Of a DNA stretch of 64,000 nucleotides, positions 9,261 to 17,146 are shown one piece after another. Made by a program: the position numbers and the translations under genes. Each line of letters opens with the position of its first letter. The stretch's first letter is position 1. The stretch covers positions 2,067,501 to 2,131,500 of the forward strand of contig NZ_CP130565.1 of the NCBI RefSeq assembly GCF_030534335.1. The letters run 5' to 3'. Below the pieces are notes generated by a model that saw only the letters and a program-made list of their open reading frames with translations, did not search any database and was not told where the DNA came from. Source of the stretch: Marivirga harenae (GTDB lineage: Bacteria; Bacteroidota; Bacteroidia; Cytophagales; Cyclobacteriaceae).

Positions 9261-10166
9261 ATGCGACAAACAAGCTCAAAACGAAAAGCAATAGAATTTT
9301 CTCCTTATTTAGTTGGGACCATGCGTTTAGGCAAATGGGGCGAAAATTTTAATACTAAACAATGGTTAGAGTTTATTGAGAAATCTCTGGCATTAGGGTT
9401 AAAGGATTTTGACCATGCTGACATTTATGGTGACTATACTACTGAGGCAGATTTTGGGAAAGTATTAAAAGAAAATCCTCATTTGCGAAATGAAATGCAA
9501 ATTACCACCAAATGTGGAATAAGAATGCCAGCTGAAAAACGGCCAAAAAATAAGATGAAGACTTATGATTCTGGCGATAAATATATCCTTCAGTCTGTAG
9601 AAAACTCGCTTCGGAATCTGCACACTGATTATATTGACGTTTTATTATTGCACCGTCCTGATTTTTTGATGAACCCCAACGAAATAGCTGAAACTTTCGA
9701 GAAATTAAGGGATGATGGAAAGGTGAGATTTTTTGGTGTTTCTAATTTTACGACTTCCCAATTTGAAATGATTAATTCAGTTTTTCCTTTGATCACTCAT
9801 CAAATAGAAGCTTCAATAAGTCATCTCAATCCATTTGAAGATGGGACGTTGGATCAATTGTTGGTGAAAAATATTCGCCCCACTGTTTGGTCTCCGTTAG
9901 GTGGAGGAAATTTAAAGCAAAAAGAAAATTATAAACTTAATCAAGAGTTGGATAAGGTATTCGGTATTTTGTGCGAGAAATATGAAGTGAATACTGCACA
10001 GTTGATGTTGCTTTTTCTGAAAAAGCATCCTTCCGGTATCATACCAGTATTGGGCACTTCAAAACCAGAAAGATTGGAAGAAGCCTTGGAGATTGATTCA
10101 AAAAATATGGAGAAAGAAGATTGGTATGCATTATATTCAGCAACAAAAGGAGAGGAATTGCCTTAA
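9261..10166 (+). CDS. Aldo/keto reductase (YdhF-like)
   Basis: Cytosolic NADPH-dependent oxidoreductase of 301 residues. The catalytic tetrad can be read: Asp and Tyr in FDHADIYGDY (about 50-59), Lys in ITTKCGI (about 86), His in LLLHRPD (about 130). Later motifs VRFFGVSNFT, HQIEASISHLNPF and PVLGTSKPERLEEAL are those of the family, the last being the cofactor-phosphate binding segment. The natural substrate cannot be told. It stands alone, divergent from the minus-strand AI-2E gene with a 98-bp gap. Confidence 0.92.
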   Translation: MRQTSSKRKAIEFSPYLVGTMRLGKWGENFNTKQWLEFIEKSLALGLKDFDHADIYGDYTTEADFGKVLKENPHLRNEMQITTKCGIRMPAEKRPKNKMKTYDSGDKYILQSVENSLRNLHTDYIDVLLLHRPDFLMNPNEIAETFEKLRDDGKVRFFGVSNFTTSQFEMINSVFPLITHQIEASISHLNPFEDGTLDQLLVKNIRPTVWSPLGGGNLKQKENYKLNQELDKVFGILCEKYEVNTAQLMLLFLKKHPSGIIPVLGTSKPERLEEALEIDSKNMEKEDWYALYSATKGEELP

Positions 10167-10311
10167 TTTTTAGGACTTAAAATGAAGATGGGAGTACTAA
10201 GTCAGAACAATAAAAAAGCTTTAACTAGCCTTTAGGTCATTCCCGAGAATAAATCAATCTTAACTTTTTTTTTGCAAACGAATAATCCAATAACTCAAAC
10301 AATTAAAATCA

Positions 10312-10325
10312 CTGACAGGTTTAAA
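10312..10325. repeat. Single half-copy of the AAACCTGACAGGTTT-type palindrome
   Basis: The 14 bases CTGACAGGTTTAAA are identical to 19452-19465, the right end of the 86-bp palindromic element. Here they lie in the 223-bp spacer between the aldo/keto reductase gene and mnmE. The left half of the palindrome is absent. A chance match of this length in 64 kb is unlikely but possible for AT-rich DNA. Confidence 0.45.
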
Positions 10326-10389
10326 CCATTAGCGAAGTATAATCAGAATATCCGTTTTATAATCGCCAATAATTGATGAAATTTGCAAA

Positions 10390-11763
10390 ATGTTAGATCA
10401 GCTGAAGGAAACCATTATTGCATTATCCACAGCACCGGGAGTAGGTGCTATTGCCGTTATCCGTTTATCCGGTGAAGAAGCGATTTCCATAACTAATACC
10501 GTTTTCAGAGGAAAAAATCTGTTGAATCAAAAAAGCCATACAGCTCATTTTGGTACCATTCGAAATGATGAAGGCGAAATCATAGATGAAGTGGTAGCTA
10601 CTTTATTCGTAGCACCTCATTCTTTCACAAAAGAGAATGTAGTAGAGATTTCCTGTCATGGTTCGCCTTACATTGTGCAAAGACTGATCAAATTATTCCT
10701 GACGAAAGGAGTTCGATTAGCAAAAGCAGGAGAATTTACTCAAAGAGCCTTTTTGAATGGACAGTTTGACTTAGCTCAAGCCGAAGCCGTGGCCGATTTA
10801 ATCAATGCCGATACAGAAGCCTCACATAAAGCAGCGCTGAATCAAATGCGTGGCGGGTTTTCAGAGCAAATAAAACAATTGCGTGCTGAATTGATCCATT
10901 TTGCAAGTATGATCGAGCTGGAGCTTGATTTTGGTGAAGAAGATGTGGAGTTTGCCGATAGAGACGATTTGAAAAAGCTGGTCAATCAATTGTTGAGCGT
11001 CATTACCGCTTTAGTCAGCAGTTTTGATTTGGGGAATGTGATTAAAAATGGAGTGCCTACGGTAATTGCAGGAAAACCTAACACAGGGAAATCTACTCTT
11101 CTCAATGCACTTCTCAATGAAGAAAAAGCTATTGTTTCTGATATAGCAGGGACTACCCGAGACTTCATAGAAGATGAAATCAATTTAGAGGGTGTTGTGT
11201 TTCGCTTTATTGATACTGCAGGGTTACGAGATACCGAAGATAAAGTAGAGGCTATTGGGGTGCAGCGAACCAAAGATAAAATGAAGCAGGCTTCCTTGAT
11301 CATTTATATGTTTGATTTGAAAAATGATAGCTTAACAGAAGTCAATCGCGACATCAACATGCTCGAAAATCTAGGGATTCCCTTTATAAAAGTAGGGAAT
11401 AAATTGGATGAAGCACAGCAAGACCTTTACAGTGAAATGAAAAAAGATAAAAACACCCTTTTTATCTCAGCAATCAATAAGGAAGGCCTAGAGGCATTAA
11501 AAACCAAGTTAGTGGAAACTGTCAATCTTGATAATTTCAAAACAGGCGATACGGTAGTTACCAATATTCGTCACTATGATAATCTGGTTCAAACCCAAAA
11601 CAGCTTAAATGCTGTATTGAGAGGATTGGATGATAATATTACAGGCGACTTTTTAGCCTTAGACATCCGGCATTCTTTGAGATTCTTAGGCGAGATCACT
11701 GGGGAAATTACAACGGATGATTTGCTGGCAAATATTTTCAGTAAGTTTTGTATTGGGAAGTAA
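10390..11763 (+). CDS. mnmE: tRNA modification GTPase MnmE
   Basis: With MnmG it installs the carboxymethylaminomethyl group on wobble uridine-34 of certain tRNAs. The protein has 457 residues, the usual length. The N-terminal tetrahydrofolate-binding domain starts with ETIIALSTAPGVGAIAVIRLSG. The embedded G domain has G1 GKPNTGKST (about 224-232), G2 GTTRD (about 255), G3 DTAG (about 276) and G4 NKLD (about 338). The C-terminus ends FCIGK, the invariant Cys motif needed for modification. mnmG is not nearby. Confidence 0.98.
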   Translation: MLDQLKETIIALSTAPGVGAIAVIRLSGEEAISITNTVFRGKNLLNQKSHTAHFGTIRNDEGEIIDEVVATLFVAPHSFTKENVVEISCHGSPYIVQRLIKLFLTKGVRLAKAGEFTQRAFLNGQFDLAQAEAVADLINADTEASHKAALNQMRGGFSEQIKQLRAELIHFASMIELELDFGEEDVEFADRDDLKKLVNQLLSVITALVSSFDLGNVIKNGVPTVIAGKPNTGKSTLLNALLNEEKAIVSDIAGTTRDFIEDEINLEGVVFRFIDTAGLRDTEDKVEAIGVQRTKDKMKQASLIIYMFDLKNDSLTEVNRDINMLENLGIPFIKVGNKLDEAQQDLYSEMKKDKNTLFISAINKEGLEALKTKLVETVNLDNFKTGDTVVTNIRHYDNLVQTQNSLNAVLRGLDDNITGDFLALDIRHSLRFLGEITGEITTDDLLANIFSKFCIGK

Positions 11764-11937
11764 ATTACCATCAATTCCTTATAATTAATACCATTTTTTT
11801 TGACATGTTTTTCTATCCTAGCTTCTATCAAATATAATGGTGAAGAAAAATAGGGGTTTCATTATATTCATAATTTAAGTAAGAAAGACTTTTGTTTTAT
11901 TGTTCTGGAAATTTACTTTTATGATAATTTAAAAAGT

Positions 11938-12654
11938 ATGTACAAATTCCTTTTACCCCTCTGTTTGTTGATTGTTAGCTGTAAAGATTTAAATGACTTT
12001 GAACCTTATTTCAACAAAAATGCTGGAAATCCCCAAATTCTGTCTATGGATCCGATTGGTCTAGGGGAAGGCGCAGATTTTGGTGGCTGTTTCCTTGCTG
12101 CTGACTTTATAAAGCTTTATGAAACTGCTTTGAATCAAAATGTTTCATTGCAAAATATGGAATATGAGATTTTGATAGACGGTTTTTTTTATAGTGGCGG
12201 ATCTGTCAATTACTACAATAGAGAATTAGACTGTATTACCAATATTTCCGGTCAATTTGTAGGCATGCATGAAGTTACAATCGGACTCTGGGAAAATGAG
12301 GAAGCTTGGAATGGCAATGAAAATGTACTGGCTTCCTTTTTCGGTTATCGAGAATATTCCACCTACTTTCAACAGGATCTAAATTTTGCGGAACGAGGCT
12401 TAGGTGACGTTGAGATTAGAAATCAGAGTCTGCAAAATGGTGTTCTCACTTTATCATTTGCCGTTATTGGCGGAGAGGCTCCCTCTGTGTTTAAATTCTC
12501 AAATCGTTTTGGCTCTAATAAAGAGTGGGAGTCTTACTATTTTGGAAAGACAGATATTATATCTTTAGAATGGGATGCAGAGAGATCTAGAATTTTTGAA
12601 ATGGAATATTCGAATAGACATCAAACTAAATCAGTTACAGTGTATCTACAATGA
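11938..12654 (+). CDS. Putative lipoprotein, first gene of a three-gene envelope cassette
   Basis: I do not recognise this family. The 238-residue product has a short hydrophobic N-terminus ending in a lipobox-like LIVSC (Cys near 16), so it is probably a lipoprotein. The remainder is rich in aromatic and acidic residues, with one Cys in DFGGCFLAADF and another in ELDCITN. Composition suggests a beta-sandwich, which is inference. The stop overlaps the start of the next gene by 4 bp, so translation of the two is coupled. A 174-bp spacer separates it from mnmE. Confidence 0.7.
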   Translation: MYKFLLPLCLLIVSCKDLNDFEPYFNKNAGNPQILSMDPIGLGEGADFGGCFLAADFIKLYETALNQNVSLQNMEYEILIDGFFYSGGSVNYYNRELDCITNISGQFVGMHEVTIGLWENEEAWNGNENVLASFFGYREYSTYFQQDLNFAERGLGDVEIRNQSLQNGVLTLSFAVIGGEAPSVFKFSNRFGSNKEWESYYFGKTDIISLEWDAERSRIFEMEYSNRHQTKSVTVYLQ

Positions 12655-13358
12655 AAAAAATCCTCATATATATAGTATTAACGGCACTTTTCCTTTCACA
12701 AAGTTTTGCGCAAATTAGCTTTCTTCCCGAACCGCGATTAGACGTGAACTTCCAGACAGGGATTATGATAGTGAACCCTGATAAAGCTAGCTTTCTGTAC
12801 AGAAGCGATTTACTGTTGAAAGATCGACTTGATTTTGATGGACAAAAGGAGTTTGGACCCTCTCCCTACGTTGGTTTTGAAATTCTTTATCCATCATCTG
12901 ACAAAGTGTCTATTGGAATTGATTTCAATTATGTAAAATCAACTGCTTTTGCACGCTATCGCGATGGATTTGGAAATTATGATCTTTCAGTATACGTTAA
13001 TTACATATCCTATAAGTTTATACCTAGATTTAATTTTTTCGAGAATAAAAGACTTACATTATTCGCGCAACCAGGGATTGGAGCTGGTCTTGTTAGAGAA
13101 AAGGTAGAAGAAGAAGTTACTAAAAGTAGTTTTTTTCTGTCCTATCAAGATGATGGAAAATATTCCAGAGATCGCTTAAGAACACTCTTTGGATTAGTTG
13201 TCAGCGCCAAAGCGGGAGCAAGCATGCAGTTTGATCGATTGAATTTTAACTCAAAAGTGGGATACGAGATTTCTAGTAATTTTGAAGGGGATAACAACCG
13301 GTCGTTCATTTCAGGTGTAATTATTAATTTTGGAATCGGATATAACGTAGTGAAATGA
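12651..13358 (+). CDS. Predicted outer-membrane beta-barrel protein
   Basis: The 235-residue product has a clear signal peptide (MKKILIYIVLTALFLSQSFAQ). After it come alternating amphipathic strands typical of small Bacteroidetes barrels, such as VSIGIDFNYVKS, LTLFAQPGIGAGLV, FNSKVGYEIS and the terminal strand VIINFGIGYNVV. The specific function is unknown. It overlaps both neighbours by 4 bp, so the three genes are expressed as a unit. Confidence 0.7.
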   Translation: MKKILIYIVLTALFLSQSFAQISFLPEPRLDVNFQTGIMIVNPDKASFLYRSDLLLKDRLDFDGQKEFGPSPYVGFEILYPSSDKVSIGIDFNYVKSTAFARYRDGFGNYDLSVYVNYISYKFIPRFNFFENKRLTLFAQPGIGAGLVREKVEEEVTKSSFFLSYQDDGKYSRDRLRTLFGLVVSAKAGASMQFDRLNFNSKVGYEISSNFEGDNNRSFISGVIINFGIGYNVVK

Positions 13359-13939
13359 AAAATATATTTCTTTTTATTCTTTTTTTGTTGCCTCTGGAAA
13401 GTTTAGCCCAAGATATAATTGTATTAAAGAATGACTCTAAAATTAAATGCAATGTTACAGAAGTGAATCAAACGGCAGTAAATTATACTAAAATAGAAGA
13501 GCAAAGGCCAACTTATACAGTGCTGACCTCTAATGTAAGTTATATTCAATTTAATTCAGGTAGGATTGATTCACTTAATGAATACCGTATGCTAAATGAT
13601 GAGAAATTGATAAATCTTGCAGAGTCAGATTCTTTGGATGCCTATTCTATGGGCTTGAGTGATGGTTTTAAATCTTATGATGCAGGATCTTTGCAAGGAG
13701 CTACAGCAATTACTACTTTTCTTTTACCCCCAGTTGGATTAGCCACTACTATTGTGAGCAGCGGTATCCCTCCTAGAGTTGACCATTTGATGCAAAAGAA
13801 CTATAGCAATAAATATTATAAGAAAGGCTTCCAAGATGGTTCAATGCTTAAAAAGCGTAAAAAGGCTTGGAAAGGTTTTGGTACTGGTTTTGGTGTGCTA
13901 ATTGGAGTAGCGGTGATTTTAGGCTTAAGTGCGGGCTAG
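13355..13939 (+). CDS. Secreted protein with N-terminal beta motif and C-terminal membrane segment
   Basis: The 194-residue product has a signal peptide (to about residue 19, ending SLAQ). A segment follows with the pattern D-I-I-V-L-K-N-D-S-K-I, then VTEVNQTAVNYTK and SNVSYIQFNSG. This resembles a motif common in Bacteroidetes envelope proteins, where a hydrophobic strand, a N-G/N-D turn and a Y-K strand recur. Hydrophobic segments lie near 122-142 and 172-193, the second ending the protein. A Lys-rich stretch (KKRKKAWK) precedes the last segment. Function is unknown. It is the last gene of the cassette. Confidence 0.65.
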   Translation: MKNIFLFILFLLPLESLAQDIIVLKNDSKIKCNVTEVNQTAVNYTKIEEQRPTYTVLTSNVSYIQFNSGRIDSLNEYRMLNDEKLINLAESDSLDAYSMGLSDGFKSYDAGSLQGATAITTFLLPPVGLATTIVSSGIPPRVDHLMQKNYSNKYYKKGFQDGSMLKKRKKAWKGFGTGFGVLIGVAVILGLSAG

Positions 13940-14032
13940 GGATCTTGACTCAGCTCAATATCAAATAGTTAATTAAAACTTGGTGATGGAAAGGCGATCG
14001 AGAGAGGGTCATTCATCAAAGGAAAAGTGAAG

Positions 14033-14881
14033 CTACTGTTTTAAACACCAACTAATACAATTCATCAATCCACCATCTCTTCCAACGGCATCAATATTGA
14101 TAGGAATGATTTGTCGATTAGGGAAAGTTTTTTTCATAATACTTAATGCCTCATCATTCTTTTGATCAAGATGATCAAAAATTGGAAATAGAATAATATT
14201 AGCGATTTCAAGAAAATTAACATAGTTACCTATTGCTGAATAATGGTTATTGGACTTATCTTCAAAAAAAGGAAGGTCAATATAGTTGAAGTGATGTTTT
14301 TCAAGCATTTTCTCTATGCTTTCCCTGATGGGTTTTGATTCATCCTTTAGTCGATTTCCGATCAATGTATTCTCATTTACAAATCGCAGCATCCCATCTG
14401 CATGACCTGTCATATCATCCCTTTCTTTATGGGCTTTTACAATAATCACTTGGGTTTGTAGATCTTCAGCAATTCTTTCAAACAACAACTCTTGATCATT
14501 TTTATAGATGTGATTTTCTGTCACCACTCGATCAGTTATGATGACCTTATCCTTCCATTTTACAATATTTCCTCCATCCAAATTGATGTTGTGTTTAGAG
14601 AAGTCAGCCCTTAGCTTATTGGCTTTTAAAACAGCAGAAGGCTCTGTCCATTTGGATCTTACTTCATAACTAGGCTGGTAACGAAATTTCACCAATCGTT
14701 TTTCTGCAGTTTGGATCGGCATATAATCACGAGCCCATTCGTCTTTTGTACCTTTTAAAAGGTTTACTTTAATGTAATCAAAAGGAGCCAATGCTTCCGA
14801 TATGTGCTGGTACTCTTCTGGAAAATTATCCTGAAGCTTTTTGGAAAAATAGACAGTATTGCATTCGGAATCTATGATCAT
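14033..14881 (-). CDS. Agmatine deiminase/peptidylarginine deiminase family protein, short
   Basis: Member of the guanidino-modifying superfamily (Porphyromonas-type PAD/agmatine deiminase), which hydrolyses guanidino groups through a Cys nucleophile. The 282 residues hold the expected landmarks: DEWARDYMPI near 46-55, LDGGNIV near 98-104, GHADGMLRF near 158-166, and GGLMNCISWC at the C-terminus with the presumed nucleophilic Cys near 276. The protein is shorter than typical agmatine deiminases (about 340-370 residues) and lacks some N-terminal sequence. No polyamine gene adjoins it, so the substrate is open. Confidence 0.8.
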   Translation of the reverse strand: MIIDSECNTVYFSKKLQDNFPEEYQHISEALAPFDYIKVNLLKGTKDEWARDYMPIQTAEKRLVKFRYQPSYEVRSKWTEPSAVLKANKLRADFSKHNINLDGGNIVKWKDKVIITDRVVTENHIYKNDQELLFERIAEDLQTQVIIVKAHKERDDMTGHADGMLRFVNENTLIGNRLKDESKPIRESIEKMLEKHHFNYIDLPFFEDKSNNHYSAIGNYVNFLEIANIILFPIFDHLDQKNDEALSIMKKTFPNRQIIPINIDAVGRDGGLMNCISWCLKQ

Positions 14882-15119
14882 AAATCTAAATAAACCAAAA
14901 GCAACTGCAAAAACTAATTATAAAATCTAAATTAATAGAAGTATCTGTTTTTGTTTTCAAGCGAAATATTTTTAATGAGATTGCCGTTGATTGCTTTTAT
15001 GCAAAGGCGTCAAAACGGTCTTTTTTGTCATTTCTTCTATGAAAAATTAACTTTGGCACTATGTCTTGCCAAAGGGAAATTCAGCTTCTGGCCAACTAAT
15101 TGAGTTCCTATTTAATTTT

Positions 15120-15389
15120 TCAGGAGTTTTTGTTCGGGTTATGGTTTAACCCACTTTCATTCCTCCAACCATAGGGATTCGCATCTGCTGTAGTAATTTC
15201 GGAGTTTATTTTCTCTTCTGCTGGATCTTGGGTATAGATCATTGCTCCTGTGCTCCATTTCAATAGTTTCACTTTATCTATCAATTCATCATCATTCCCA
15301 TGGAACAATTGGTCTGCTAGGTTTTTTCTGTCTTCTGCACTGCAATTAACTGTTGTACCATCTTTATAAAATACCTCGTATTCTCTCAT
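15120..15389 (-). CDS. Small hypothetical protein
   Basis: The 89-residue product is not recognised. It is hydrophilic and acidic, begins MREYEVFYKDGTTVNC, and ends in an Asn-rich tail. No signal peptide or membrane segment is seen. Reasonable codon use and an ATG start support a real gene. It lies alone between the deiminase gene (239 bp away) and the MATE gene, which is divergent. Confidence 0.5.
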   Translation of the reverse strand: MREYEVFYKDGTTVNCSAEDRKNLADQLFHGNDDELIDKVKLLKWSTGAMIYTQDPAEEKINSEITTADANPYGWRNESGLNHNPNKNS

Positions 15390-15504
15390 AGTCTTTATTT
15401 TAAATAACTGCTTGGGTAGGTAATTGTTGGAAACTTTAATGCGATTGTGTAGGGTTACCCCCGATAAATCTTTAAGGTAATAAACTCGTGATTAGGAAAT
15501 ACCG

Positions 15505-15512
15505 TATCTTTG
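15505..15512 (+). promoter_or_regulatory. Candidate -7 promoter element before the MATE gene
   Basis: TATCTTTG fits the Bacteroidetes TAnnTTTG consensus. It ends three bases before the ATG at 15516, so a transcript from it would have almost no leader. No TTTG is seen at the expected -33 position, which weakens the call. Confidence 0.35.
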
Positions 15513-15515
15513 AAG

Positions 15516-16886
15516 ATGGCAAAATCCAGGAAATACACAGAAGGTAAGATATTGAATTCCTTGGTGAGCTTGGCTTTTCCTATCATCATGGCCAATGTAC
15601 TTCAGACTGCCTATCAACTAATAGATACTTTTTGGTTGGGGCGATTAGGTGCTAATGCAGTTGCGGCTGTGAGTTTAAGTTTCCCCATTCTATTTTTGGT
15701 GCTTTCACTAGGAGGAGGATTGACATTGGCAGGGACTGTAATGGTATCACAACATAAGGGTGCTGAAAATCAAGTTAAGGTAAACTATGCTTCTTCTCAG
15801 ACCGTAATTGTTATATTTTTCATTTCTATTTTATTGGCATTGGTTGGTTATTTTTCGGCAGAACCGCTCATGAAAATAGTGGGTGCGGGTCCTGAAATTT
15901 TAAGAGATTCTATCAGCTACTTTGAAGTGTCCTCCTTTGGCTTCGTTTTCTTATTTATGTTCTTCGTTTTTCAGTCTTTGATGCGCGGCATTGGTAATGT
16001 TTATTTGCCGATGTTCATCATTTTAGGAACTGTGCTACTGAATCTGGTTCTAGATCCGCTATTTATTTTTGGTTGGGGGCCGATTGAAGGAAACGGAGTA
16101 GCAGGGGCTGCCATTGCTAGTGTTTTTACGCAAGGTATTTCTGCAGTAGTGGGTTTATTTATTCTATTTCGGGGGAAAATGGGAATCAAAATAAAGTTTA
16201 TCCATATGAAATGGGATTTTTTATGGGTCAAAAAGCTTTTCGAATTAGGTATTCCCTCAAGTTTAGATCAATCGAGCCGGGCTGCAGGAATGACTTTTAT
16301 GATTATGCTGGTAACAAGTTTTGGCAGTGAAGTAGTGGCAGCTTATGGAGTGGGTGCTAGGATCTTGAGTTTGGTTGTAGTGCCTGCTTTGGGCTTTGCT
16401 ATTGCAACCACGAGTTTAGTAGGCCAAAATATAGGAGCCAATAAAATTAAAAGAGCCGAGAAAATTGGTGATTTAAGTAATAAGATTGGCTTTTGGGGCT
16501 TGACGGCTATCGGATTATTACTATTTATTTTTGCGGAGCCAATAACTGCTTTCTTCATTCCAAACGATCCCACAGTAATAAAGAATGGTGCCTTATTTAT
16601 CAAAATAATGGCACCAAGTTTCGGATTGTTAGGAGTTCAGCAAATTTTGAATGGTGTTTTCAATGGAGCAGGATTTACCCAGGCCTCCATGCTAATTTCC
16701 ATATTTAGTTTATGGATTGTCCGCTTTCCTGTTGCTTTTATGCTTTCTAATAAAACTACTCTAGGGTTTGAGGGAATTTGGTGGTCTTTCCCAATTTCTA
16801 ATTTCTTGGCCGCTATCTTAGCTTTTGCTTATTATAAAATGGGCTATTGGAAAATGAGGGTGATTAAGAAACGACATGAACTGTGA
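15516..16886 (+). CDS. MATE family efflux transporter
   Basis: Multidrug/Na+ antiporter-type exporter of 456 residues with about twelve transmembrane helices in two pseudo-symmetrical halves. Family-like segments include MANVLQTAYQLIDTFWLGRL (about 24-45) at the start of the first half and GIPSSLDQSSRAAGM (about 245-260) opening the second. I start at the ATG at 15516; a TTG six bases upstream would add only two residues. It stands alone. The substrate cannot be predicted from sequence. Confidence 0.93.
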   Translation: MAKSRKYTEGKILNSLVSLAFPIIMANVLQTAYQLIDTFWLGRLGANAVAAVSLSFPILFLVLSLGGGLTLAGTVMVSQHKGAENQVKVNYASSQTVIVIFFISILLALVGYFSAEPLMKIVGAGPEILRDSISYFEVSSFGFVFLFMFFVFQSLMRGIGNVYLPMFIILGTVLLNLVLDPLFIFGWGPIEGNGVAGAAIASVFTQGISAVVGLFILFRGKMGIKIKFIHMKWDFLWVKKLFELGIPSSLDQSSRAAGMTFMIMLVTSFGSEVVAAYGVGARILSLVVVPALGFAIATTSLVGQNIGANKIKRAEKIGDLSNKIGFWGLTAIGLLLFIFAEPITAFFIPNDPTVIKNGALFIKIMAPSFGLLGVQQILNGVFNGAGFTQASMLISIFSLWIVRFPVAFMLSNKTTLGFEGIWWSFPISNFLAAILAFAYYKMGYWKMRVIKKRHEL

Positions 16887-16905
16887 GCCAGTTAACACTA
16901 GATGG

Positions 16906-16929
16906 AAAACAAAAAACAAAAAACAAAAA
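16906..16929. repeat. AAAAAAC short tandem tract
   Basis: Three to four A-runs separated by single C residues in the spacer after the MATE gene. A simple-sequence tract with no evident function. The rest of the 16887-17146 spacer shows no gene and no clear terminator. Confidence 0.5.
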
Positions 16930-17146
16930 TGTAATTTGATCAATAATTTATTAAAAAAATGTCTTTTGTCTAATGAAAAAACCATCTGCTTTTTATTGTT
17001 AACAGTCAATTTAGCAAATGTAGGGGGAGACGGCTTCAGATTTTCTTGAATCACTTTAAAACTTAATCACTCCTAAACATCAATACCTATTTTCCCATTC
17101 CTTTTTATTAAATTCAGGCGCATTTATAATCAAAGAATATATAATT

